From Candidatus Woesearchaeota archaeon (lineage in GTDB: Archaea > Nanobdellota > Nanobdellia > SCGC-AAA011-G17 > UBA489), in assembly GCA_016177265.1 (NCBI GenBank), contig JACOVP010000056.1, forward strand, positions 1 through 19,859: a DNA stretch of 19,859 bases. The letters run 5' to 3'. The translations under genes were made by a program, and so were the position numbers. A model generated the notes under the pieces. The model did no database searches, had not been told where the DNA came from, and was given only the letters and a program-made list of their open reading frames with translations. The stretch's first letter is position 1. Every line of letters begins with the position of its first letter. This document shows positions 12,429 through 19,859 of the stretch, piece after piece.

Positions 12429-14366
12429 ATGAAAAAGTGGGTGTTAGGGCTTATACTGTTGTTCATGCTAGCGAATAGCAGTGCTGCAGAAGAGCCTGTT
12501 GATAACTATAATCAGTTTGAATCGCTCCAATTATCGTTTTCTTTGGAATCTGGTGTTGAGTTTATGCAGACAGAGAATGCCCCCAAAGTAGAGATGTTCC
12601 AGGCAGATATTAGTTTTTTTCCAAAGAGGGATGGGTACTTGCAAGTTAGCGATCTGAAGACTGAAGAAACGCAGCCAGCTGAAGTGGAAATCAGAGATAT
12701 TATTTCGTTCAAATGGAGGAATCCTGCACCAACGCAACTCTTCTACAAGATCAACGCTGATGTAATCACCAGCAACAAATTTATTCCTCTGCAGAAGAAA
12801 ATTACTTTTCCTCTCAGAAACGTTGATGAAAAGCTGCTAGAGTACACCAAACCAACAGAGTTCATTGACATCACCCCAGAAATCGAGCAACAAGCCAGGT
12901 CTATTATTGGTGGGGAAGATGACCTCTATGCTGTCGTCTTTAGTGTGGCAGAATGGACAAAAAAGAACGTCGAGTATAATTTGTCTACCTTAACTGCTGA
13001 AGTTGTTCAAAAAAGTAGCTGGGTGCTGAAGAACAGGAAGGGAGTCTGCGATGAATTAACCAATCTGTTTATCTCCATGTTGCGCTCCGTAGGCATTCCT
13101 GCCAGGTTCGTGTCAGGCATGGTCTATTCAAATCTCGATTACAAATGGGGAGCACATGGGTGGGCTGAAGTCTATTTCCCAGAGATAGGATGGATTCCTT
13201 TTGACGTGACCTTCGGCCAATACGGGTGGATTGATCCATCCCATATCAAGCTCAAAGAAAGTCTTGATTCAGGTAGCCCATCCGCAGAGTACACCTGGCG
13301 TGCAGAGGGTGTGCAGGTAAAGATGAAAGAGCTCGTCGTCGATGCGAAATTGAAAGACGCGCAAGGCAAAAAAGAATCCCCAGTAAAGATAAGTATTCAA
13401 CCCGCGTATGCAGAGGCCAAATTCAAGAGCTATGTTCCCTTGATAGTCACAGCAGAGAATCTGGAGAACAGCTATATTTCAACATCCGTAACTATCAAGA
13501 AAGCGCCAGGGCTGACAGAAAAGAATGTCAAGGAAGTGTTGCTAAAACCAAGAGAAACCAAAAACCTTGTCTGGATCCTAGAACTGCCAGACGGCGAACC
13601 AAACTACCTCTACACAGCAGCGCTCGAAGCCGCAACGTCTTTTGGGAATAGTGCTACAGCAAAAATCCGCTATGGCAACGAGTTCAAGATATATAGCCGT
13701 GAAGAAGCAGAACGATACCTTGCAAAAGCAACCCAGCGAGAAGAAAAAAAGCAACTGGAAGGACTCCAGATGGACTGCAACCCGGATCAAGAAATGTACT
13801 ATGCAAATGACACAGCAACTATCGTATGCAACCTTATCAATACGAACGCAGAGAACCTTGTTCTTGACATTTGTATCCAGGAAAATTGCCAGCAAACAAC
13901 ACTTGCTGCTCAACAAGACAAAACACTCTCGTTCAAAATCCAGGCGCGAACCAATGGCCGTATTCCGGTTATTGCAGAAAGCAGTGAAGCTATCGCATAT
14001 ACCAACATAGAACTATCCACTATCGCTGTTCCTGATATTTATATCACCGATGTCAAGCCAGACGTGGTTGACTACCACGATCGTGTCATTTTGAAATTCA
14101 ACTTAAACGCAGATACTGAAGTCCACGACATGACCATTGACTTCGGGTTTGACCATTTTCAGCTGGATAAATTCAAGGGGTCTCGTGAAGTGACTATTGA
14201 AGCTCCAGGAAGAAATCTGCGCAATGGTTTAAAATTCACCGTCAGCTTTTTGGATGAAAAAGGAAAGCCCTACAACTTGGAGAAAGCAGTGTACTTGCAG
14301 GTAACGAACGTTCCTTGGTATGCAGAGGTAATAGACTGGATAGCTAAAGTGCTGGGAATTCTCTAG
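12429..14366 (+). CDS. Secreted transglutaminase-like protein
   Basis: The product has 645 residues from the ATG at 12429; the open frame reaches a TTG at 12417, but the TATA spacing supports the ATG. Residues 1-20 (MKKWVLGLILLFMLANSSAA) are a signal peptide or signal anchor. The transglutaminase-core domain (about 150-275) has catalytic Cys207 (RKGVCDELTNLF), His243 (WGAHGWAEVYF) and Asp259 (IPFDVTFG), all present. After it come several beta-rich, immunoglobulin-like segments, one with four Cys (MDCNP..VCNL..ICIQENC) that could form disulfides. The end (PWYAEVIDWIAKVLGIL) is amphipathic. Family members are cysteine proteases or crosslinking enzymes on the cell surface; target unknown. Its end overlaps the convergent proS by four bases. 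Confidence 0.85.
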   Translation: MKKWVLGLILLFMLANSSAAEEPVDNYNQFESLQLSFSLESGVEFMQTENAPKVEMFQADISFFPKRDGYLQVSDLKTEETQPAEVEIRDIISFKWRNPAPTQLFYKINADVITSNKFIPLQKKITFPLRNVDEKLLEYTKPTEFIDITPEIEQQARSIIGGEDDLYAVVFSVAEWTKKNVEYNLSTLTAEVVQKSSWVLKNRKGVCDELTNLFISMLRSVGIPARFVSGMVYSNLDYKWGAHGWAEVYFPEIGWIPFDVTFGQYGWIDPSHIKLKESLDSGSPSAEYTWRAEGVQVKMKELVVDAKLKDAQGKKESPVKISIQPAYAEAKFKSYVPLIVTAENLENSYISTSVTIKKAPGLTEKNVKEVLLKPRETKNLVWILELPDGEPNYLYTAALEAATSFGNSATAKIRYGNEFKIYSREEAERYLAKATQREEKKQLEGLQMDCNPDQEMYYANDTATIVCNLINTNAENLVLDICIQENCQQTTLAAQQDKTLSFKIQARTNGRIPVIAESSEAIAYTNIELSTIAVPDIYITDVKPDVVDYHDRVILKFNLNADTEVHDMTIDFGFDHFQLDKFKGSREVTIEAPGRNLRNGLKFTVSFLDEKGKPYNLEKAVYLQVTNVPWYAEVIDWIAKVLGIL

Positions 14367-15844
14367 TAGGTTTTAGCGATATACACTAAATGCTTTGCTG
14401 CTTTGCCGCACATAATGCATTGCTGTCCTGATTTCACTTTCTCTTCTTGCGGGTAGAGAGTTCCACAAACCACAGCGCCTTCAGTTTCTTTTTGGAGTTT
14501 GTCCGCGCAAGCTTCGCCTTCTTTATGCACGGAACAGAAAGGGGACTTGACAAATCCACGATGCTGGTGCAGGAGTTTCTTCAGGTCAGCAAACAAATCT
14601 GCAGATCGAGTGTTATGTTTGAAGTAAGCAGTAGCACGTTTTTCCAATGCTTCATCCAGCATTTTCGCATGTTTTTTGATGTCTTTTTCCACAGCAGTGA
14701 GTGCTACTGGAATGCGTTTCTTCTCTGTACGACAAACCAGGGAGCAAGCACGGCGCGCAACTTCCTTCGGCCCAAGTTCGATGCGCAGAGGAACGCCATG
14801 AAGTTCCCAGTGATTATATTTAGCTCCAGGGGTGTCCGGTCCATTATCAAATTTGACGCGATAGCCCACTTTGGACAATTGTGCCTCCAGTTTCTGTCCT
14901 ACCTTTACAATCTTTTCCGTGACGTCTTTTTTATCGGTGAAAGTGACAGGGACAATCACAATCTGCAGAGGAGCAATAGCAAAGGGTAAAATGAGTCCTT
15001 GGTCATCGCCATGAATGCCAATCAATGCAGCCATGCTCCGCCAGATGCCAGGGCCAAAACAGGTCTGCCACACATAATGCTTCTTCTCATCTTTCCCCAA
15101 GACTTGAATGGTATACGCTTTAGAGAAATTCGTTCCAAGATCATGGGTGGATGCTAATTGTATTTTTTTGCCGTCAGGCATAATAGTGTCAGGGGAATAA
15201 GTGGCATCAGCTCCTTTAAATCTATCCCAATCAGGACGTTTAAAATAGAGAAAAGGTATCTTGAGTTTTTCGCGAATAACGTTTTCACAGGTTGCTAAAT
15301 CTTGCTGGATCTGATCAAGTGCTTCTTCATGGGTGTTGAAGACATCATGCGTTTCAAAGAACAAAAATTCTCTGCCTCGCAAGAAAGGACGCGTGGTCAT
15401 CTCATTGCGATAGACGCTTATTCTGCTTTGGTAGCCTTTGAACGGTAACTCATTATGGCTGCGAAACCACAGAGAGTAGAGAGGATAGATCTGTGCCTCA
15501 CCCGTAGGTCTAAGAGCAAAACGTTCTTCCATTTTTTTGGAGCCAGCGCTCTCAACCCAGAAGACCTCGGGAGAAAAGCCAGCGTGTTCTTTTTCTTTTT
15601 GCAAGTCTGCTTCCTTGACTGCAATGGGAAACAAAAAGGGAAGATGCCCCTGAGCTTCGACTGCTTGTTCCAAATACTCATAGATTTTCCGGATGATCAT
15701 AAACCCCCATGGTCTGTGGACCAAAAAACCTTGAATCCCAAACCGGATATCTGCCAATTCTGCCTTCTGGACGACCTGGCTATACCATGCAGAGAAATCC
15801 TTATCCTTAGAAATAGTAATGCCTTTGGTGTCTTCTTCTGCCAT
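14363..15844 (-). CDS. proS: Prolyl-tRNA synthetase
   Basis: The product has 493 residues from the ATG at 15844 (MAEEDTKGITISKDKDFSAW). The frame extends upstream to a TTG, but a TATA box 27 bases before this ATG sets the start. It is an archaeal/eukaryotic-type class II enzyme that charges tRNA-Pro. Visible motifs are RPTGEAQIYP (112-121), motif 2 TRPFLRGREFLFFETH (151-166), motif 3 GIHGDDQGLILP (276-287), then the anticodon-binding domain (about 295-390). The C-terminal zinc-type domain has five Cys and ends in the conserved Tyr (VYIAKTY). All catalytic signatures look intact. It is a single gene, convergent with the transglutaminase gene and divergent from the CBS gene. Confidence 0.95.
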   Translation of the reverse strand: MAEEDTKGITISKDKDFSAWYSQVVQKAELADIRFGIQGFLVHRPWGFMIIRKIYEYLEQAVEAQGHLPFLFPIAVKEADLQKEKEHAGFSPEVFWVESAGSKKMEERFALRPTGEAQIYPLYSLWFRSHNELPFKGYQSRISVYRNEMTTRPFLRGREFLFFETHDVFNTHEEALDQIQQDLATCENVIREKLKIPFLYFKRPDWDRFKGADATYSPDTIMPDGKKIQLASTHDLGTNFSKAYTIQVLGKDEKKHYVWQTCFGPGIWRSMAALIGIHGDDQGLILPFAIAPLQIVIVPVTFTDKKDVTEKIVKVGQKLEAQLSKVGYRVKFDNGPDTPGAKYNHWELHGVPLRIELGPKEVARRACSLVCRTEKKRIPVALTAVEKDIKKHAKMLDEALEKRATAYFKHNTRSADLFADLKKLLHQHRGFVKSPFCSVHKEGEACADKLQKETEGAVVCGTLYPQEEKVKSGQQCIMCGKAAKHLVYIAKTY

Positions 15845-15865
15845 AAGTATTCTTTGAAATACGGC

Positions 15866-15876
15866 ATTATTTAAAC
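15866..15876 (-). promoter_or_regulatory. TATA box for proS; decides its start
   Basis: The minus strand reads GTTTAAATAAT, centred about 27 bases before the ATG at 15844, giving a leaderless mRNA and excluding the longer open frame. Confidence 0.6.
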
Positions 15877-15905
15877 ATTGTGGGTTCTTTTTAAAAGAAA
15901 AGTAA

Positions 15906-15916
15906 GCTATATAAAC
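15906..15916 (+). promoter_or_regulatory. TATA box for the CBS-domain gene
   Basis: GCTATATAAAC is centred 26 bases before the ATG at 15937. Confidence 0.7.
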
Positions 15917-15936
15917 TTGCAAATGTACGCAAAACC

Positions 15937-16356
15937 ATGAAAGTAAAAGAGTTGATGACCAAGAACGTTCTTACCTGTGCTGCTGAAGACCCTGTCTTTA
16001 ATGTAGTGAAAAAAATGGTCGACCAGGACGTAGGTCTGCTGGTGGTGGTTGAAGACAATCTCTCCAAGAGGCCCATCGGTGTTCTCTCAGACCGCGATAT
16101 ACTCGATCGCGTCTTCCTCAAGAAAGGAGATCCTCTAAAAACAACAGCTGCAGATGTTGCCACGAAAAAAATTATCTCCATAGGACCAACTGCAACGATG
16201 GCAGAAGCATCAGCCATGATGAAGAAGAATAAAGTGAAGCGCCTCGCCGTCTTGGATGAGATGGGGAATCTTGTCGGCATAATCTCTCAAACAGATTTTA
16301 TGAAACAATTTATCGCCATCACTGATCAGCTCGCAGACTTATCTTCTGGGTTATAA
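15937..16356 (+). CDS. Two-CBS-domain protein
   Basis: The product has 139 residues. It is a CBS pair: the first repeat begins MKVKELMTKNVLTCAAEDPV and ends with GVLSDRDILDRVF; the second begins about residue 69 (AADVATKKIISIGPTATMAEA) and ends VGIISQTDFMKQF. CBS pairs bind adenine nucleotides (AMP, ATP, SAM) and act as energy sensors. No attached effector domain is present, so it may work in trans. It lies 18 bases ahead of the M1 aminopeptidase gene on the same strand, and its stop codon lies inside that gene's TATA-like box. Confidence 0.9.
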   Translation: MKVKELMTKNVLTCAAEDPVFNVVKKMVDQDVGLLVVVEDNLSKRPIGVLSDRDILDRVFLKKGDPLKTTAADVATKKIISIGPTATMAEASAMMKKNKVKRLAVLDEMGNLVGIISQTDFMKQFIAITDQLADLSSGL

Positions 16357-16359
16357 ACT
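16349..16359 (+). promoter_or_regulatory. TATA-like box overlapping the CBS-gene stop codon
   Basis: GGTTATAAACT is centred about 21 bases before the M1 aminopeptidase ATG and contains the TAA stop 16354-16356. The spacing is a little short for a leaderless start, so read-through from the CBS gene is also possible. Confidence 0.4.
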
Positions 16360-16374
16360 CTAAAAAAGAGAACC

Positions 16375-18948
16375 ATGGTAAAACGACAGAGAGAGAAGAA
16401 AACTGGGAAGAAAAACCCCTATATCCTTCCAGAATTCGTGAAGCCTAGACGATATAGCATAGAACTGGAGCCAGAGATGAGTGCAGGAACCTGCAAGGGA
16501 AAAGAAACTATTTTTCTCGACATCCTCAAGCCAGTAAAAGAAATCAAAATCAATGTGCATGAAGTCACCATAAGTAAGGCAACACTGGGGCAGCAGACTG
16601 CAAAAATAAGGTATGATAAGGAGCTGCAGACAGCAACACTCAACTTTCCCACTCTAATTAAAAAAGGAAAAGCAGAACTGGCACTAACGTTTGAAAGCAA
16701 AATTCGTGATGATCTCCGCGGCTTCTACAAGAGCATGTATGAGGTAAATGGCCAGAAAAGAGTTATACTAACAACACAATTTGAGCCAGCAGATGCACGT
16801 CGTTGTTTTCCTTGTTTTGATGAACCTGCCTTGAAAGCAAAATTCCAGGTGACCTTGATCATTCCACAAGAATTAAATGCTATTTCTAATATGCCTATAA
16901 AACGAGAGATAAAAGAAGGGAATAAAAAGAGAATTATTTTTGAAGAAACACCATTGATGTCACCACACCTATTGGCTTTTTTTGTAGGAGAATTCGAAGG
17001 AATACAGGAAAAAACAAATAAAGGAACTGTAGTTAGTATTTGGACAACACCCGGAAAAAAACATTTAGGGCAATTCGCTCTGGATACTGCTATAAAAACG
17101 CTCGAGTATTATGAGTCCTATTTTAATATTCCCTACCAGCTACCAAAGTTAGACTTACTAGCTATTCCAGATTTCGAATCAGCAGCAATGGAGAACTGGG
17201 GAGCCATAACGTACAGGGAGCGCGTACTTCTCTATGATCCAAAACATTCATCTGCAGCAAGCAAAGAACAGATAGCAGTAGTTATAGCGCATGAATTAGC
17301 TCACCAGTGGTTTGGTGATCTCGTGACCATGCAATGGTGGAGTGATCTTTGGTTGAATGAAGGATTTGCTTCCTGGATGGAGAGTAAGGCAACGAATCAC
17401 CTCTTTCCAGAATGGGAGATGGATATACAGTTCAATACAGACAGGCAAGCCGTTGCATTCAGTTTGGATGGTTTAGAAACAAGTCATCCTATTGAGGCAG
17501 AAGTAGTTAATCCAGGAGAGATCTACGAAATTTTTGACCAAGTGAGTTACAGTAAGGGCGCAGCAATTATTCATATGTTAGAGCAGTATCTAGGAGAAGA
17601 AATATTTAGAAAAGGGCTGCAGTATTATCTAAATAAATTCAAACATCAGAATACAGTCACACAAGATTTATGGGATGCTCTTGCTCATGTATCTGGAAAA
17701 CCAGTTAAAAAAATAATGGACTCATGGACAAAACAGACAGGTTACCCGTTGCTTACAACTAAAACAACAGAGAACAAGATACAGCTTACACAAGAACGAT
17801 TCTTTTTTAGTGGAAGAAAAAAAGATGCAACAATGTGGTACATTCCAGTAGCTATAACGCATGAAAAAGAAGCTACATATCATTTAATAGGGAAAAAGCA
17901 ACAGGAAATACCAAGAAATAAAGATGTGGCTATTATAAACAAGAACCAAGTAGGGTTCTATCGTATTCATTACGACAATCTTTTGTTCCAAGAGCAGCTG
18001 AAATTATTACAAGAAAAGAAGCTTGGACTTTTAGACAAAATAGGATTAATAACGAATGTGTATGCACTAGCAGAAGCAAAGTACACAGACATAACGCAAT
18101 TTTTAGATCTCTTGCAACATGTACGCGATGAAACTAATTATACCTTATGGTCAGAAATAGGAGGAAGTATTGGTCAGTTGCAAGCAATGTTTAATGATAT
18201 GTCATTTATTGATGATATTGATCTCCTCTGCCGTTGGACGTTTAGTAACATTCTTAAAAAAATTGGCTGGGAAGAAAAGAAAGATGAAAAGCATACGGAT
18301 ATATTGCTCAGAGCCTTAGTGTTGGCAACTACGGGATTCAGTAAAGAAGAATTGGTGCAAAAAGAAGCTAGAAAAAGATTTCAAGAGTACTTAAAAACAA
18401 AAACAATTAATCAAAATCTTAAGGGAGTCATATATTCATTAGCAGCATGGACAGGAGATGCAGAAACATGGGAGCAATTGAAAAAACTGCAGCAAGAGGC
18501 AAAACTGCAGGAAGAGCAAGTCAGAATACTAGCAGCGATGTGCATGTTTCAGCAGAAAGATCTATTGCAAAAGACCTTGGAATATAGCTTGTCCCCAGTT
18601 ATACGCCACCAAGATAGTCCTGTGGGCGCAGCCCGGGTAGCCCGTAATCCTTTTGGTAGGGAGTTGGCATGGAAATTTTTTAAAGAAAATTGGGACGAAT
18701 ACAATAAACGATATGGTGCTGGTGGTCATATTATGGAAGGTCTTATCAGTGCCATTACGGCAGGATTTACCACACTAGAAAAGAAACAAGAAGTGAAAAC
18801 TTTCTTTGACAAACATGCAGTGCCTCACGCAAAACGCGCAATTCAACAAGCTCTAGAAAATATCGATTTAAATTACGAATTTATTAAAAAATACAAAATA
18901 ACTGTAGCATCATGGTTAAAAAGCTGGAAGCAACAGCACAAGCTATAA
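16375..18948 (+). CDS. M1 family zinc aminopeptidase
   Basis: The product has 857 residues. The N-terminal domain matches M1 enzymes (FEPADARRCFPCFDEPALK). The exopeptidase motif is AAMEN (270-274), with Ala in place of the usual Gly of GAMEN. The zinc site is HELAHQW (306-312) with Glu329 completing HExxH-x18-E. The proton-donor Tyr is in VSYSKG (Tyr392). The C-terminal half is the helical ERAP1-C-like domain. Members release N-terminal residues from peptides and are typical of tricorn-interacting factors F2/F3 in archaea. The first 15 residues are basic (MVKRQREKKTGKKN) with no signal peptide, so it is cytoplasmic. From about 16860 on, the DNA is more A/T-rich than the first 480 bases of the gene. 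Confidence 0.95.
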   Translation: MVKRQREKKTGKKNPYILPEFVKPRRYSIELEPEMSAGTCKGKETIFLDILKPVKEIKINVHEVTISKATLGQQTAKIRYDKELQTATLNFPTLIKKGKAELALTFESKIRDDLRGFYKSMYEVNGQKRVILTTQFEPADARRCFPCFDEPALKAKFQVTLIIPQELNAISNMPIKREIKEGNKKRIIFEETPLMSPHLLAFFVGEFEGIQEKTNKGTVVSIWTTPGKKHLGQFALDTAIKTLEYYESYFNIPYQLPKLDLLAIPDFESAAMENWGAITYRERVLLYDPKHSSAASKEQIAVVIAHELAHQWFGDLVTMQWWSDLWLNEGFASWMESKATNHLFPEWEMDIQFNTDRQAVAFSLDGLETSHPIEAEVVNPGEIYEIFDQVSYSKGAAIIHMLEQYLGEEIFRKGLQYYLNKFKHQNTVTQDLWDALAHVSGKPVKKIMDSWTKQTGYPLLTTKTTENKIQLTQERFFFSGRKKDATMWYIPVAITHEKEATYHLIGKKQQEIPRNKDVAIINKNQVGFYRIHYDNLLFQEQLKLLQEKKLGLLDKIGLITNVYALAEAKYTDITQFLDLLQHVRDETNYTLWSEIGGSIGQLQAMFNDMSFIDDIDLLCRWTFSNILKKIGWEEKKDEKHTDILLRALVLATTGFSKEELVQKEARKRFQEYLKTKTINQNLKGVIYSLAAWTGDAETWEQLKKLQQEAKLQEEQVRILAAMCMFQQKDLLQKTLEYSLSPVIRHQDSPVGAARVARNPFGRELAWKFFKENWDEYNKRYGAGGHIMEGLISAITAGFTTLEKKQEVKTFFDKHAVPHAKRAIQQALENIDLNYEFIKKYKITVASWLKSWKQQHKL

Positions 18949-18952
18949 AAAG
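18942..18952 (+). promoter_or_regulatory. TATA box for the PspC gene, overlapping the M1 stop codon
   Basis: GCTATAAAAAG contains the TAA stop 18946-18948 and is centred 35 bases before the ATG at 18982, leaving about 9 bases of leader. Confidence 0.5.
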
Positions 18953-18981
18953 AACCAGGAGAATGACCTATATGCAGCATC

Positions 18982-19185
18982 ATGAAACCTAAACCAAAAA
19001 AACTGTATTTGTCCAACAAGAACAGGAAAATTGCAGGATTTTGTGGTGGTCTTGCAGAATATCTCAATGTTGACCCAACACTAATTAGATTGCTCTATGT
19101 CTTTTTTACACTTATCAGTATGGGAACGGGCATTGTAGTCTATATCATTGCATGGCTCATCGTCCCAAGGAATCCAAAACAATGA
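18982..19185 (+). CDS. PspC-domain small membrane protein
   Basis: The product has 67 residues. It matches the PspC domain: KKLYLSNKNRKIAGFCGGLA at the N-terminus, EYLNVDPTLIRLLYVFF, then a membrane helix (about 38-61, SMGTGIVVYIIAWLIVP). PspC proteins are inner-membrane stress-response components in bacteria and occur widely as stand-alone domains in archaea. Upstream ATGs at 18953 and 18964 are out of frame or quickly stopped. Its TGA overlaps the ATG of a 30-residue frame. Confidence 0.9.
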   Translation: MKPKPKKLYLSNKNRKIAGFCGGLAEYLNVDPTLIRLLYVFFTLISMGTGIVVYIIAWLIVPRNPKQ

Positions 19186-19274
19186 AAGCAGACAGCAGAA
19201 AAAGTACTCTCATCATAACAACCATTATTCTCCTTATCTTAGAAGTGTATTCCTTGACCACAAAAAGCCACTAA
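19182..19274 (+). CDS. Possible 30-residue single-pass membrane peptide coupled to PspC
   Basis: ATGA overlap with the PspC stop (ATG 19182, TGA 19183-19185) is a typical coupling arrangement. The frame encodes a basic start (MKADSRK), a hydrophobic helix (STLIITTIILLILEVYS) and a short tail (LTTKSH). It is short, so chance is possible. No family is recognised. Confidence 0.45.
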   Translation: MKADSRKSTLIITTIILLILEVYSLTTKSH

Positions 19275-19382
19275 TCCTCTTTAAAAAGCTTCCAAGAGAA
19301 ATGCTCGAAAAAGTATGGAAGCTATTCTTTCGTTAATTCACAAAAAGTTGATAAAATATCCATAAAAAGTGAATAATAGAAA

Positions 19383-19393
19383 CATTTATATAG
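19383..19393 (+). promoter_or_regulatory. TATA box for the terminal gene
   Basis: CATTTATATAG is centred 25 bases before the ATG at 19413. Confidence 0.7.
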
Positions 19394-19412
19394 CCAGAGT
19401 TCTTTAATAAAA

Positions 19413-19859
19413 TATGGTCTCCAAATACGATGTATTTTATATCATTGCAACCAAAGGAGAAACCAAAGTAGCAGAAATAGTCAAGACTCTTCGTAAACCA
19501 GAGCAGACCTATAAATCAGTTTTTAATCAAGTGGTGCAACTGGAAAAAGAAGGGTATGTGCAAAGAGAGAAGACGATAAAAGTTATCCACAGCGAAAGAT
19601 CAAAACAGCTCTTCAGGCTTATTTCTTTTTGCATGAACAATAGTATCAACTATAATTTGATGTTTAAAAAAAATATGATAACATTTATCAAAAAGGCAGC
19701 TAAGAGGGAGTTTTTTACTAGAGAAGATGTGAAAGTGCATCCCCAAACGTTTAGTCTTTATGTTGCAGCTTTAGCCAAATATGGCTTATTATTTATAGTA
19801 TCAAGAAAACCGTTGCAATGTAAATTGCTAAGACATCACTTTCTAATGGACGTAATGAG
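19413..19859 (+). CDS. Partial winged-helix protein, possibly N-terminus of a Fic-type protein
   Basis: Open from the ATG at 19413 to the window edge, giving 149 residues. The first 60 residues look like a winged helix (VSKYDVFYIIATKGETKVAE; EQTYKSVFNQVVQLEKEGYV). A second domain (about 65-149) continues with LFRLISFCMNNSINYNLMF, HPQTFSLYVAALAKYGLLF and SRKPLQCKLLRHHFL. This architecture resembles N-terminal regions of Woesearchaeota Fic/DOC-domain proteins as I remember them; the Fic motif itself would lie beyond the window. Leaderless start is fixed by the TATA box. No toxin partner is visible upstream. Confidence 0.65.

Noticed and set aside
14447..14989. 180-codon plus-strand frame opposite proS
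   Set aside because: Antisense shadow of the ProRS C-terminal half, which has intact family motifs on the minus strand.
15845..15922. 26-residue N-terminal extension of ProRS
   Set aside because: Starts with TTG and contains the TATA box; ATG at 15844 gives the usual family start.
19148..19336. 62-codon frame overlapping PspC and the 30-codon frame
   Set aside because: It starts inside PspC in another frame without any ribosome-binding site; composition is His/Gln/Lys-rich and looks like a shadow.

Overview
The window looks archaeal, most likely from a DPANN lineage such as Woesearchaeota or Pacearchaeota. That placement is inferred from gene content and no phylogeny was possible. Archaeal markers are TFE-alpha, ribosomal protein L15e, an archaeal-type ProRS with a C-terminal zinc domain, an Nre DNA-repair protein with a PIP box, and an acyl-CoA synthetase (ADP-forming) ATP-grasp subunit. 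Almost every gene also has an A/T-rich TATA box centred about 24-30 bases before its ATG, which implies leaderless transcripts. Genes are compact and often convergent, with stop codons that touch or overlap. I see no tRNA, rRNA, CRISPR array, transposase or integrase.

Positions 1-2212 (minus strand) hold a three-gene cluster: a two-pass membrane protein, a proline-rich coiled-coil protein, and a small helical protein cut by the window edge. Positions 2363-5077 carry TFE, an M50 membrane metalloprotease, an Nre repair protein and a 60-residue membrane protein. Positions 5219-7189 carry two unrecognised genes and rpl15e. Positions 7190-9555 (minus strand) hold a translationally coupled ABC-2 permease and ABC ATPase; the ATPase has a HEAT-like C-terminal extension.

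The most unusual region is 9649-10687. It reads as one transcription unit of seven consecutive tiny genes (38-44 codons) that are too short for ordinary gene callers. Five have a strong GGAGG ribosome-binding site and the other two are overlapped or abutted by the previous gene. All seven products are strongly basic and cysteine-free, with no membrane segment. Two pairs share ungapped motifs (D-x-G-G-L-[IV]-[AS]-R-E, and P-G-R-x4-W-K-x3-K), so the cluster appears to have grown by duplication. I do not recognise it as a described system; nucleic-acid or ribosome binding would fit the charge but is only inference.

Positions 10727-14366 hold a DHH-family phosphoesterase, the ATP-grasp synthetase subunit, and a secreted transglutaminase-like protein. 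The last two are divergent and appear to share a single palindromic TATA box exactly midway between their start codons. Positions 14363-19859 hold proS, a two-CBS-domain protein, a large M1 aminopeptidase, a PspC-domain protein with a coupled 30-residue membrane peptide, and the start of a winged-helix protein that runs off the end.

Several starts were moved from the longest open frame because the TATA box or a Shine-Dalgarno site supports an internal start: the membrane protein (2212), the 100-residue protein (6235), the ABC ATPase (8719), the permease (9555), the transglutaminase (12429) and ProRS (15844).
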